From Nigrospora sphaerica (Eukaryota; Ascomycota; Sordariomycetes; Amphisphaeriales; Apiosporaceae), in NCBI GenBank assembly GCA_018287875.1, contig JAGVVL010000002.1:3782001-3846000 (forward strand): a stretch of DNA of 64,000 bases. The letters run 5' to 3'. Shown piece by piece: positions 34,257 to 46,702 of the stretch. The notes below the pieces were generated by a model, which searched no databases, had not been told where the DNA came from, and worked only from the letters and a program-made list of their open reading frames with translations. A program made the position numbers and the translations under genes. How positions within the stretch are numbered: position 1 is the first letter of the stretch; each line of letters starts with the position of its first letter.

Positions 34257-37005
34257 CTATCTCCTAGGGTCGTCTTCAGGTAGGACCGATGCCGAATCTG
34301 ACGAGTATATTGACGGACGCTCAGAACTGGGGTGCCTCACTCCATTCCGCGGCCCGTTCGAAAAGATATGCGGATTGACGTGGTCCCCCAATTCGACCGG
34401 CTCAGGTTCCAGTGTATTTCGAATGACGTATCGCCGGGTGATCCAAACCAGACGGCGAGCTTTGCCCGCGATGAATTTTCTCTTGGGCATGTTGAAGACG
34501 GCCTGTAGACTCTCGAGAGAAAGCTCCTTGGTCTCCTCGACGAGAAAGTAGACCAAGACCCACGCGACAAAGGTAAGGCCGCAGAATAGTCCGAGCAGGC
34601 CGGGGGGTTTGAGTGCCCCAATAATGCTGCATGAGACGTGCGTCAGGGTAATTCTTGAGGGAATCCAGGTGTAAGAGAGAGAGCGTACTTTGGAAGAAAG
34701 ATGACTAAGAGGCCGTTGAAGAGGAGGTTGACGGCGATGGCAAACGCGCAACCCTGGATTTCTATCAGCCTACCGGCGATTTGAGCGGCGAGGGGGGCGC
34801 ACTTACCATCTCACGATGCGATAGTGGAAAGCTGCACGTAGGGCTGGTGAGTCTATTGTGCCGACCGGTAGGCGGTTTCTTTACGTACCTCTCTGAAGCC
34901 AAAGTGAACGGGATCGGTCCTAGACCCAGTGTAAGTAAGCCCTCTGACAAATCGATCACGGCGAGCGGGTCCGTTCGAAGGAACGGCACGGCTTCGGGAC
35001 GTACCCAGTCCCGGAGAGTAAACTGCTGCGTGTACTGATATAATAAAATTAGCATGGCTCGTAGGCCTTCGTGTCAGGGGTGAGGACATACGGCACAAAA
35101 AGGTCGCGACGATTCGGAGGGTGTTCCGGGCGACCTCGTCGCTCTCTAGTCCGAGGTAGGGAATGGGGAACGCGTAGGCGGCCCCCCCCATGAGAATGCA
35201 CATGATGGGCAGGGTGACGATCAGCCACTTTCGCCTTCCCAACGTATCGATGGTCTTGATAGCTGGCAGGCCAAATAGCCAGTTTATTGCACCTGGGGGC
35301 CGAGCGTCAGTGATGAGACCAGTGGTGTTTCTCGCAGGGGCGCATACCGAAGAGAAGGCCGATCCAGAGCGGAGTAAAGTTGTTGCCTTCGTCGTGGTTG
35401 ATGCTGGCGAAGAAGGGGGCTGGCAGTCACGCGTGTCAGATATGGAGCCAAGAGCGGAGCCGACCAATGTGGTTACCTGAGTAGACTGCCGATATATTGA
35501 CTGTATAGCATCGGTTAGGACCGCTGGCCATTTCGTGGGTGATGTGAGTATAATGACGGATTACACTTACTCCCGCAGAGTTGCTGAGCCAAAGCCACTG
35601 TAGAGCTACTGATCAACGCATTTCGAAGTCGGGTTTTCAAGAACAAGTCGCTGAATTGTTTGGTGGAGGGTCCAGCCTTATGAGGAGCCGCACTGGCTTG
35701 ATCTCGTCGTATAGTATCCGCGGGTGTAGCATAGTCGTTTTCGATCGTCTTATGCAAGAGATAGATGTCTTTGAGTGCGAGTAGCTGCGCCGGGTCAGGC
35801 CGGGAACCGCTTCGTGGTGGGATGATGCTTACCTCGCATTTGCGCAGCTTCATCAGCATCTCCAGGGCCTTCTTAGGGTCTGCGTTACGCCCATCCCGTC
35901 GCATGTAATACCGGGGACTTTCGGGGCAGAATCCCAGGACACACAACAGTGCCATCGCAGGCACCATGGGCGCGCCCAGGATCAATGCTGCTGTCAAGCG
36001 TTTGTTGGGGCCATACTTACCCTGAACCGCAACCACAAATATCAGGTTCGCCAGAGCTCCCAGCATGATGCCAAAAGCAACCCTGTTTAGCGGTGAGTAC
36101 CATGCCGACAGGACCCACGAGGGACCGACTCACCACAGCTGCCATGCCAGGATAAAGGAACCACGCCAGAACCGGATGGCGGTTTCCGATGCCAAGATGG
36201 GAGCGCTGACAGCTTTGAGGCCCATGCCTATGCCGTTGACAAACCTGAGTGCAAGAAAAATGGCCCAACGATGTTCCACGTGCATGTAGTAGGGAACCAG
36301 GCCCGAGGCGAGGGAGCTGGCGAATATGAGGATGGCGGACAGGGCCATGGCGCCTCGGCGGCCGAACCAATCGTTGACCGGCAGAGCAAGCCAGCAGCCG
36401 AGAAGGGCAGCGGCGAAGAAGGGCATGGCGTTGATGGCACCGAGGCGCCAATTCTGGGCCAGGTCCAGGCTCGCCTGGGGATTATCACTGACGCCTAGGA
36501 ACGTGGGGAATAGGGAGGCCGAGTTGATGGAGTTCTGGACGTGTCCCTGCAGGAAGGCGGCGAGAGACACGGCGAGAGTGACGAGGAGAATTCCTCTCTC
36601 CGAGAACAGTTTTCCTTTCTCGTCCCGCAAATGCGCCTTCTCCACCTCTTCAAGCCGCACGGGAAGCTCGCGATCACGGTAGTCAGGGTCGTCGTGGGCG
36701 ACGCGGTCGTAGATGAAAGCATCACGTGCCACAAAGGCAGCCCTTACCAGTTTGCTGGCGTCGCTGCCCTCTTCCAAGCCCCCCCTGAGGTCCAGCTCCT
36801 GGGCAAACCGGAGCGCATCCTCGGTCAGTTGGTCGTCATTGAGCCGGGCTTGGGGGGCGGAAAGGGTTAGTTAGTCAGTGAGCTTAGCCGGGTCGTGAAA
36901 GCGAGAATACGCACTCAAAGAGTCGGGCACTTCCCCCACCCTGTCGTGGTTTCTGCCTGTCGACGGGCCGGGTTCGGGCGCAAATAGGCCGTTGCTGGTG
37001 GTCAT
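34257..37005 (-). CDS. MFS sugar/polyol transporter, 12 exons
   Basis: Exons 37005-36915, 36848-36134, 36082-35833, 35784-35571, 35500-35477, 35419-35348, 35292-35092, 35034-35005, 34919-34889, 34831-34807, 34753-34689 and 34626-34257 join in phase to 695 residues. Sugar-porter signatures are in order: WFGRRGAM after helix 2, RFVNGIGMGLK, FCPESPRYYMRRDG before the central loop, LAQQLCGINISAVYSAPFF in helix 7, TLGRRKW, GLGPIPFTLASESFPLSHRE in helix 10, and VEETKELSLE after helix 12. It sits in the plasma or vacuolar membrane; the substrate (inositol, hexose or quinate) cannot be told. Both cytosolic ends are about 100 residues longer than usual. Four exons are only 24-31 nt. The convergent neighbour at 34094 is unrelated. 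Confidence 0.9.
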
Positions 37006-37208
37006 GATGGAGCGTCGGGCGGTGCCTTGGCAATTGGAAACATGCCAACAAAGCAACGCGTCCAGATAAAATCACAGGCAAAGAAGACGGCGCTCGCTCT
37101 GCAGTCCCGAACCGCGTGGGCGACGCGACCGAACCACATCGTGGAGTCCCAGCCGCAGGGGATGGGGATCGATACCATGGACCAGGGGCGGTAGTGACCA
37201 GAACCAGA

Positions 37209-37224
37209 CCCCCCCCCCCCCCCC
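37209..37224. repeat. Poly-C tract, 16 nt
   Basis: Uninterrupted C-run in the promoter side of the transporter gene. It is prone to length errors in sequencing. Confidence 0.8.
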
Positions 37225-38358
37225 GGCTACCGCTAACCGGGGCCGGCGCTGGAGAAGGCAGCCCGTAGGACTTAGTCCCCATGCCTCCTCCGTCACCCTG
37301 GACCCCTCGAGGGCTATGCATGCAGGCGAAATGAACAAACCCCCCCCCCAAACTGCTTACCGTCGCGATGGGCGAGGTGCTCGGCCTACGTAAGCAGGCC
37401 TGGCGATTGGCCCGCCCGCCCACGCAGTCGGCGCCCAGACATGATGCTGATGCCTTCGGTGATGAATCGGATGGGGGAGCATGGGTCTCGTGTTCCACGG
37501 CTGAAAACCCGAACCCAGTGGCCCGGCCAATACGAAGCCAGCTGGGCCACGACGGCCTCCGTGTGACGACCAGCGCCCACATTCGGATCCCGATGGCCAT
37601 GAACTCATCCAAGATGCCAAGGTACGTACCTCTCTTTCCTCTCCTCTTTTTTGCGGTCCTGCCCTTTCCAACCCACCTGAACGGGACGGTCGTGGGCTGG
37701 ACGAATGCCGATAGGAAAGATCAGATGTTTTGGAGATTCGGGTGCTAGCAGCCTTGTAAGGCTCTTCGGTGTCTCACATGGGGATTCCTTCCTTCAGCCC
37801 CGTTCGTTTAGGTAAGTGCGTAATGTTAGTAGGTACCTCTTGCTCCAGCTTCTCCAGTCTGGGCGGTTCCGTTTACCCCGGCTCATCGTCTCCCCACACG
37901 CCAAGCCCCGCGGGGTTTTTCTATCTCCCCTTGAACGTTTGACACTTGCATCTATCGCCGTCCATGTATTCCATCTGCGCGTCGCCCAGACTTACTACTC
38001 TGAGCACCAGGTACAATACCACTTAGTCGCTGATGTCGGAATTTCGTACAAGTGGCTAGAGAGAACTGCATTGGGGAGTCCACCGGCCAGGCCCTCTCCG
38101 CCCGACTGTCAGCGTGTGACAAGGGGAGGTGTCCTGCGGGGGGGGAGAGGGCCTACGCTAGGCATGCAAGCTGGTAAGCAGGTTTCAGCCTGACTGCGAA
38201 AGGCGTCTGTCTGCCTGTCGCCCGTCCAGCCCACCCGAACCGTTGGCAGTGGAAGGCGGGAAGACGGACGCGGTCATCGACGAGAAGTAGTCAGGTACTT
38301 ACGGATTTGCTTACCGACAGTCATTCGTTCCCCAAAATTCCGTCCCGGGCATCCAACC

Positions 38359-38399
38359 AGAGAGGGAAATAGAGAGAGAGGGAGAGGGAGAGGGAGAGG

Positions 38400-38430
<31 letters not shown>

Positions 38431-38452
38431 AGAGGGGGAGGGGGAGGGGAAG
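38359..38452. repeat. GA/GGGAGA simple repeat
   Basis: About 90 nt of nearly pure purine (GAGAGA passing into GGGAGG), 220 nt 5' of the ankyrin gene start. On the minus strand it reads as polypyrimidine, a common feature of fungal core promoters. Confidence 0.8.
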
Positions 38453-38671
38453 AGCCTCCTAACAGTCCCCATTCTCTTCCACCCAGCTCCCTAAGGTCGC
38501 CCTTCGGCCCCTCCCCCTCCCCCGGAAACGGTAGAATGAATGCATGGAACCTCACCAATATCCATTCCACTCTTCCCCCCCGCCCTTTTGCCACACACAT
38601 TGGGCACGCCCGGTCCTCGCTGGCTAGGTGGTTGGCATCGATTATGATGCACGCACCGTCCGCCTGTCACT

Positions 38672-40995
38672 ATGGATCTCGTGGGGCTTGCTGCTAGCAT
38701 AGTCAACGTCAGCGACTTCAGCGCAAAGCTGACGCGCCTCGTCGCCAACTTCATCACTGACATCCATGACATCCCGGACTACCTACGGCACTATTCCCAG
38801 GCGATTGCGAACCTGGGCACCCTCCTGCGGTCCATCCAGATAATAGCCCAAGATTCTGATCTGGACCCGTCCGAGGAACACCTGATCGCCGTCGTGATAG
38901 ACATCAGTGCCCACTGCACCGAGCTGCTGGACAAGGTCGCGCGGGACCTGCCGTCGCTGCAGAGCGATGCCACGCTCCTACACCGGGCTCGCGGCGCATT
39001 CCAGAAATCCATCAACGCCCGCACCATCGCCGAAAATGACAAGTTCATAAGCCGCTACATTGAAATTCTGCAGTTTACCCTCACTATACTGAACTCGTGC
39101 GCGCCCGTCCCCTCCACCCGCTCCCGCCCCGAGTGACTTCTGATGACTGACGTGCCACGCCATGCAGGCCCCGCTTCTCGCGGCTTTCGGCTGACAACTG
39201 CGGTTTGCGGGCCGGAATCGACGCCATTAATGCCTTACCCCCGTATCCCGGTCTGCTGGAGGACCAAGACTACGACAAAATGAGCCGCAACTGTGCCGCC
39301 TGGCAGGAGGCCGTCATCTTGGAGACCTCCCAGAGCGGCCACGACGAGGACGCCTTGCCCCCCGACGGCCGGGACCCCCAGGGCTACACTGCCCAGCTTC
39401 AGCGCGACATCGCCGTCCATTCGCAGCAAAGGGCCGAGGCGCTGGAGTCGCAAGGCCGCTTCCTCGCCGCCGCCCAAGCACTGGCCGAAGTCCTCGTCCA
39501 TCGGCGCAATGACGCGCAAGACGGCATGATTCCATTCGAGGAGGAGGCCGACCTGGAGGAGAGCCGCGCCGACCTGCTCATGCGATGCGCCACCGTGCAA
39601 TGCCAACAGGAAGCCCTCAAGGTCCTGTCAGCTCTGCTTCGGAAATCGGTAGGGTCGGAACGAGAAGAGCCCCTGGCGGCGCGTCAGGCGCGCCTGGCCC
39701 GGATCGAATGGAAAATGGGACAACTCTACGCCGATGGACACAGGCTCGGGGCCCAGCGCGACCTAACCCGCGGAAAAGAATACCTGCGCAACGCTTTAGA
39801 CAAGCTGATGACCATCAAGCCCTTCCCTCACCCACTTGTCCCCGAGGTCGCCAGGCTTCTGGTGGCCGTTCTCGCCGAGAGCCAGGCCCCCCTGGATGGT
39901 CGCCTGGCCGAACGCATACGAACCGACATTGGGGGGCGTATTCGGTCCGCCACGGGCACGCCGATGCGCTGGGACGACAGACCGCGGATGCTACCGTCCC
40001 CAGCCCTTATGTGGTGTAAGCAGCGGGGCTATAACGTCGAGTTGCCCGATTTTCGCTTCGACGTCGCCGCCCATAAGCTACCTTCTCCCCTCCACCTTGC
40101 GGCTCGGGGGCGCGAGAAAGATATCATCACCGAGATGCTTGGCGAGGTGGAGGACATCGACGTGGTGGATTCATCCGGGACGACACCACTAATGGAGGTG
40201 GCCAAGACACGGAGCAGCGACATTGCCAAAGTGCTGTTGGACCACGGCGCGGACGTGGGCCTGCGAGACTCCAAGGGCCGCACAGCCCTGCACTTGGTGC
40301 TCCAAGACCAGGATGCCCGTTACGGTATTGGTATCGCGACCCTTTTTTTGGACCACATGGAGGAGCTCGTGGACATGACGGACAACAAAGGTCAGTCTGC
40401 ATTGTACATGGCTTGCGCCATTGGACATCAGCACATGGTGGACCTGCTTCTGGACAAGCATGCAGACCCCAACATCGCCGACCAGTTTAGGAGAACACCC
40501 CTCCACATGGCTATAGATGCCGATGACCATCCAAGGAGGAGACTGCATATAATCGAAACGCTGCTGTTGCATGACGCTATGCCGGACAGGAAGGACAACC
40601 TCGACAACACACCACTGTGTCTCGCTTGCTTCAAGGAAAATGCACCAGCGGTAGCCATGCTCCTGGAAAATGAAGCCGACGTCGATCTGCGCGGCAGAAT
40701 GGACGAGACGCCGCTCATTGTGGCCACGAAACGCCGCAACCTAGAAATTGTCACTATGCTTGTGAGAAAGGGGGCCTCGGTACGAGAGATGGACGGGCAG
40801 GGCCGGGACGCATTGCATTACGCCAAGATTCTGCCAACACCCGAGATTCACCATGCCATGAGCCTGCAGACGTCGCCTCGGTCCAACCGAAGCTCCGTGA
40901 GCAGTCTGCCGATACGCACAATCACCAACCAGACAGTGCCGGCCATGTCCCGTCGCAAAGCACGGGGGTCTGTGGACACGAGTCACACCAACTGA
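38672..40995 (+). CDS. PigL_N-type N-terminal domain plus ankyrin repeats
   Basis: Two exons (38672-39096 and 39168-40995; GTGCGC donor, TGACTGACGT branch, ATGCAG acceptor) give 750 residues. Residues 1-140 (MDLVGLAASIVNVSDFSAKL, then an all-helical stretch with ISAHCTELLDKVARDLPSL) look like the fungal PigL_N/NLR-associated N-terminal domain. Residues 150-430 are helical and charged, possibly TPR-like. From about residue 445 there are six or seven ankyrin repeats (SPLHLAARGREKDI, TPLMEVAKTRSSDIAKVLLD, TALHLVLQDQD, SALYMACAIGHQHMVDLLLD, TPLHMAID, TPLCLACFKENAPAVAMLLE, TPLIVATKRRNLEIVTMLV). The architecture resembles fungal NLR-like proteins but lacks an NTPase, so it would be a truncated or adaptor form. 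Function is inferred only as protein-protein interaction. Confidence 0.85.
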
Positions 40996-42112
40996 GGGAT
41001 ACCCTCTCCATCCTCTTTTGGTGTCTCGGGGCGGCGATTTTGGTTTCTTTTCCTCTCCACTAATGTTCATCGTCGGGGATAGCAGGGAAACGGCTTAGAG
41101 GCGCAATTTCCTCTGGGCGGTCTTTGCCAGGCTCACCTTTATATACCCGTGGCGATGGGGCCTAGCCCATCAGTCCAGAATTTCCTATTTCTGTACAACA
41201 CTTCTCTGTAGCGAACTGCGGTGATTGCGGAAAATCAGAACCGTTGGAGGTGAGCTACCTAGCAAGGTAAGTAGATGTCTACTTGGCCATTTGCTAGGGT
41301 AGCAGGAGGTACGTTCAGGTGGACAATCCGTCGTATACTGTTCGCCTTCGGTCTGAAGAAGCACTGGAATGTACTCAGTAGTATATGCATTCAATAAACT
41401 TCTATCAGCTTGGTTGAATCAAGGCTAGCCACCGAGAGACTTGAAAGCCAACCTAGCTAGAGCGGGATCCATCAGCTCCGCGTTTGTTTGTAGTTAACTG
41501 ATTGCATATAGCTTGGTTGAACACATTTCGCGCAACTCAAGTGAACACGCCAGGTGGCCACGCCTTTCCCAAGGAACTGTTCATCTGTCTTGGAATAACC
41601 GTCTCCAAGCACTCCAGCCCGAGACCACAACCTATGGCACTATCTTTGCAATAGCTACTCGTACCTACTTTGGTTCGAAAGTTTCCTTCGGTTTCCCGCT
41701 GGTGCTGCTTCGCGCCTCACACGTTTGAGCGGAACTGCTTTCCAGTCAGTGATCTTGCTTCCATATGCCACCATTTTGTCAACTCTGGACCTTCCGTTTA
41801 CTTTTCGACCCTTTTTGTAAGAACGAGCCATTGAGATGGACAGCGTGCCTGTGCCCATCCCCTTCCTATTGTGAAAATATTCGGGAGTCTCCTCCCTCCT
41901 CTGGACCAGTAGTTGAACGAGTCAACCGACTCTTCTACACCTCACTTCAACACCTTTCTTCCGATCATTATTCGTCATGACTATTGGTTCCCTGCACTGC
42001 CGTTTGGGAGTAGAGGTGCCAAAGATTCTTGATACCACCAGCCCGTCGGGCTGCGTTCTATCCATATACCCCAGATACCCTCCACGCGCCGTCATGAGCG
42101 CGGAAACCAACC
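40996..42112. other. Intergenic, ankyrin gene 3' side
   Basis: 1.1 kb, AT-richer than average, with no supportable gene or repeat. Confidence 0.55.
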
Positions 42113-42617
42113 ATGGCGAACACGACTGCGGGCACGTCGCGCCCCCTACGTCCCAATTTCTCCGGTATACAGGTGAGTTGTGTTCTGCGCCCCTGCCCTT
42201 CTCGTCCCTTTGCCCCCTGCCGAAGTCGCAAACTGACAGTCGCTTGCCAGCCTTCCACCCGTTTAGAAACATTTCTCCGCCAGCGCCCGGCCGCCGTCGA
42301 CGAGGTAGTGGCCTTCCTGCTGGAGACGGAGCTCAAGTTCGCCTCGAGCCCCCCTGCGCCACCCTAAGCAGGACTGCGCCAAGGCGATCGCGGCGCTACT
42401 GGAGGAACACCAGGAACAGACGCCCGACGGGCGGTTCACCACCGTCAGCTTGGAACGGATAGTGGCCGGGCTTCAGAACGCGGGCGAGGTCGACTCGCCG
42501 GACACAACCAGGATCTAAGCAACCCTGAAACAAGTGGCCACGGCGACTCACACAATCATCAACTGCAGCATCTCCAAGATGCCCTTCATCATGGAGGAAT
42601 GGAAAGTCGGGCCATGA
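42113..42617 (+). pseudogene. Small broken gene, unidentified
   Basis: ATG at 42113 opens a 20-codon exon ending SGIQ at a good GTGAGT donor. The acceptor at 42250 leads to PSTRLETFLRQRPAAVDEVV and then to a stop at 42367. Coding-like sequence resumes in another frame at 42372 (DCAKAIAALLEEHQEQTPDG, then VSLERIVAGLQNAGEVD), is cut by TAA at 42516 and goes on in that same frame (ATLKQVATATHTIINCS ... MEEWKVGP) to 42617. Joining LLETELK to DCAK would need a 35-nt intron, too short for normal splicing. The pattern suggests a small alpha-helical protein gene disabled by a deletion or frameshift plus one nonsense change. Alternatively the gene ends early at 42367 (58 residues) or 42518. No family recognised. 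Confidence 0.5.
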
Positions 42618-43095
42618 TTGGATTCAGCAGCGACGCTTGACATAGGGTCCATTTCGGTTTAGCACCAGTTCTTGTTCAGCAGGCGTGATTTGAAGAGACA
42701 GAAATGGCTTGGGTGATTTTTGCATAGTGTACAATACCCATGGCAGCGCAAGGTAGCTAGCTAAGCACTCGAATATATTGGGCTGCTTGCCTCCACTGTA
42801 ACTACTCGCCGTTGCCCTGCCCCTCCCCGGCGTTTGGTCGTTGGATCTCCTCGGGGGCCCGGGAAAGGGCCTGTTAGCTTACAAAAAAGGGGACCGCTGA
42901 CCATGGACGCGAGAGACATGTCGCTTTGGTGGGCACTTCCAGTGACTTCCAGGCCCCTAAGCTCCGGCCCGTCCCGACCCAAGTTGCCCAAACTAAACGA
43001 CTAGCGGCTGGCGGCGGCTTGCTGGACAGGTTTCCCGGGGCGGCGCGGCGACAAGGTGGACAAACCGGCTACACGACGGGGCCTTGGTCCCGGAT

Positions 43096-43945
43096 TCAGC
43101 TCCAGTGGTTGCGGATCACATCGACTATGACGCCGTGGTCCTCGTGCTGCTTGAGGCCCGAGACGACGACGACGGCGACGACGCCCTCGACGCCGGCGAC
43201 GCGGAGGGGCACGCCGCCGCCGTGGATGGCGTACTGGCTCGCCTGCTCGGGGCTCATGCCGTTCTTGGCGGCGAACCTGGCCTCGTCGGCCTCGTACTTG
43301 CAGTGCAGCAGCCAGGTGCTGCAGCCCCAGCGCAGCACGCTGTTGCGCTTCCGGCGAACCCTATTGGCGGCGGGCCGGCGCGTCAGCAGAAAAGAACTAA
43401 AACGACTGCCCCCCTTTTCTCGCCGGGGCCCCGTACAATGAAAGCTTCTCTCTCTCTCCCTTCCCAGGTGCCGGCCGAAATCAGATGAGAGAAGAAGGGG
43501 TTCCTTCGCTTACCAGACTTCATTGTCGGGCGCCGTGCCGGAACCCACGGCCGCCTGGAACACGACCTGGCCGCTGTTGGCCAGGGCGATGGAGATCAGC
43601 GTCGGCTTCTGCGCCGACAGCGGCAGCAGGCGCGCGTAGAGCAGGTGGCCCAGCTCCCAAGCGTCGGCGGCGGTGAAGGAGGCCAGGGTGAAGGAGTCGC
43701 AGGTGCTCTTGACCTCGTCGGCCTGTTTGTCCATCGGGGGTGAGCGGGTTGGTCTCAGCTGACTGGGCTCATTTGTCGTTCCTCCTCCCTCCGTCACGCG
43801 GATGAGGGGACGCGCGCGGGCGACTCACGTTTTCCGGCGGGCTCGGGATGGCGGCCGGCGCGTGGGCCGGATCCTGGGCGGCGAGGACGGCCTGGAGACC
43901 CACACCGGCCTCTGGGTGGATGCGGCGCAGTACGGGCTGGGACAT
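43096..43945 (-). CDS. UPF0303 / HbpS-like (Ybr137w-type) protein
   Basis: Exons 43945-43829, 43722-43514 and 43360-43096 join in phase to 196 residues, the size of the yeast Ybr137w protein. The family core is clear: DSFTLASFTAADAWELGHLL, then KPTLISIALANSGQVVFQAA, GSGTAPDNEVWVRRKRN, and a C-terminal strand-rich half with YAIHGGGVPLRV and a terminal HEDHGVIVDVI helix. The fold is that of HbpS/GlcG-like heme-binding proteins; yeast Ybr137w has been linked to the GET tail-anchored protein pathway. Bacterial relatives have been called heme-degrading, but no heme ligand can be assigned here. The start gives MSQPVLRRIHPE, a typical lead-in. Introns are 106 and 153 nt, longer than most in this window. 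Confidence 0.88.
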
Positions 43946-46584
43946 GGTTTCTTCTCCCCTTCTTTTTCGCGATTACGGGGGCGGCTGGCGTTTGGCGAGA
44001 TGGGCGGGGGAGAGGGCGAATTCGGGGGAGGAAAGTAGTAGTAGTGCCGGAAGGGAGATTGTGTCGTCAAGAGAATCCCCCCCAACGTCAGGCCACTTGG
44101 CAGGGCTGATCCACCACTTTTTTGCTCGACTAGTTCGCAATGCCATCATCGAAGCGAGAGAAGGGGATGGAATCTCCACCCGCTTGCCGACAAAAAATAC
44201 ACACGCCATCATCACGACGACAGCAGCGACGCGTGCCCACGCGTTCGACACAGAGACAGCGTTGCACCCGATTACACACCCTTCGCCGGGTGCGTCCGCA
44301 ACGGCAGTCTTGGAAGGGAACGGCGCGGCCGCTGCCGGCGTCGGAGACGGCGAAGCTACCGGAGTCGGGCGACTCTGCGTTTTGGGCTGCGTTGCGCGGG
44401 CTATAGCCTGACTTCGGCGGCCATATCACCGGAGCGGTGAAACGCCAGGCGAACGGCCGGACACCCCTCGCTCCTGGTTTTGGGAGGAGCGCGGCGGGCG
44501 AGGATCGCAGTGCGCCTTACATGGATGCACACGGTGCTGTCTTGGATCGAACGGCAAGGAGCCGCCGCCATGGCACGACTGCATGTTCCAGGGAACCCGT
44601 CGGAATCAGCACTGCGCCCACGGGAAGGGTCGGCCAATCCCGCATTGGTGCGTGGCGCTCGTCTGCGGGAAGACTCCCTACTTTGAAGTCTCCACGTAGT
44701 AAGCGAAGGCAGCACCGGTGTTCAAGGACATGCAGAACGGCCAGACGGGGTCGTCTTCTTTACCGTTCCATAACGGCAATGCGAGACAATCTTGGCTGAT
44801 CCAGCGAGACAACAGCCGAACGGTGGGGAGGTTGATTAAAGTCATCAACAATGTCGGCTTCCCCGGTTGCAATGCACAAGGTGTTGCAAAAGCACACTCC
44901 CTTGCCCTCCCTGCCTGCGAACGAGGCATGCCGTTCTAATTGGACTGATTATCATGGTACCGAGACGATTCTGGCAATGGGCCCATGATCGCCACATGTG
45001 TCTGGTTCGCCGAAACCCCACCGAAGGCGAGTCCCAAGAAAAAACAATGTCGACTGGATATCAAGGCGGTTGGAATGGCCGTGCCACTCCGGCCCAGGGG
45101 CGAAATAACGCAGTGACGAGCAGACGGTCGAAGCAGTGGTAGGGAGAAACTTGGGCGACCGACCAGCAGGGGCCAGTCGCCGCGTCGATACCCAACGCTC
45201 GAGGTTACCTACAACCCGCAAAAGGAGAAAGGCTGGGAATATCGGGTTTGGGGGGCCCATACGGCTCTAACCGAAGAGAATCAGAGCGCGCATGCCGGTC
45301 AAGGCTTCCTTCCAAAACATTCGGAGCTGATTCTGCCTTCGAACCGACATGAGCAGACCGCAGATCAGAGAGGCGCATCGGGGCGTCTTGGGTTGATCGA
45401 CACGACGAGGTAAGGCAGTCTCAATTCTTTTATGCACACAAGCACCCATGTTGATGGTGGTACTTTCACGAAACGGTACTTTGACAAGCAAAGCTTGGTG
45501 GAAGATCTTTATGCCGTCGCTGGCCTCATGAAAGTCTTTCCCAAGTCAGACGGTCATCAAATGGCGCCTCAGAAGGCTTGATTTACTCGCCACGAGGCCG
45601 CCCCGACAGAGGTCCAAACATCGGTTCGATTGCTGACAACCCGGGTTACTGCTTGGGTGGCTATGTAATTACAGGGCGGCAGTAGCCCGTGACGACTTAC
45701 CGATGGACCTCCGATTCAGAGGCCGGATCATCCCGAATTCCCAAGCGCGGGACAGTCTAGCGGAAGTTTGCCAGAGGTGCCCAAATGTGGTGGCTGGCCA
45801 CCATGGGTGTTCCCTCGCCTGTTCACCTCGACAGTCTCGACCCCGAAACACCACCTTCGACGGCAGCGATACTGCCGCGACGGCGCGAGAGCTATTGATT
45901 ACTAGGACGGCCCTGGGAGGGGGTCAATTCGCTTGCCGATTGCGTACCGGGATTCAGAGCAGCCGGCGGATGACGTTGCGGCAAGGCCTCATCGCGTGCT
46001 GGGGGCTTTGCCAGGCCTCGATCGAGGAATTACCGGCTTAGCCAAGACGGGATAGGGTGGATCATGGAAAGAAGCGGTATACGGCCTACAGCATCGGCAT
46101 TGGGTCATGGCAGGCTGACCGGATCGACCTGGGCCGATCCCAATCTTGTAGCCAACGGCCTCCCACAACGACAAAACGCGGTGCTAGCCCTGCGTTGCCC
46201 TGCCGTCGGCGCGCACAACAGGGCTGGGGATCTGCACGTCTGGGTTAGAATCCCGGACAAAAGGTAGGGCAGCGCGAGCAGCACTGGCAGGGAAAATTGG
46301 GAGGGGGATGTGGGAGAATCTGAGGACCGCACAAGTTCCTCGCCCCGTCGCGGGAAGATCATCACCCCCAGGGGAATGGGCATTCTCTGGGGAGGGAGGG
46401 GGCGAACTCGGCGACCTACAAGTCTTTCCGAAGGCCGGCGGACCGGAAGGGGCACCGAGACGCTCGGCACACACGGCAAAGCTGGCGGATCGACAGCAAC
46501 ATCAACAAAACAGGGAAGGGGCTCGACGGCGCCTGCGACGGCGTCAAGGGCGGCATCCTCTCTCCCCCTTGCCTCTTGGGCGCA

Positions 46585-46702
46585 GGGCCGAAGCGCCTCC
46601 GAAAAAGACCGCATCCAGACCGCAGAGCGGAAGCGCATCTGAAAGAGACGCATCCAGACCGCCCGGCCGAAGCGCATCGGAAAAAGACTCATTCAGACGG
46701 CA
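46585..46702. repeat. Three-copy tandem repeat, 39-40 bp unit
   Basis: Units at 46585-46624, 46625-46663 and 46664-46702 share a core of GCCGAAGCGCMTC, GAAAAAGAC and CATCCAGACCGC with scattered substitutions. On the minus strand the repeat is open and would encode RFGRAVWMR-like units, but there is no supported gene around it. Confidence 0.8.

Larger units (their letters stand above)
37006..38671. other. Divergent region, transporter to ankyrin gene
   Basis: 1.67 kb with a 16-nt C-run, a GA-rich tract (38359-38452) and no recognised gene. Confidence 0.55.
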
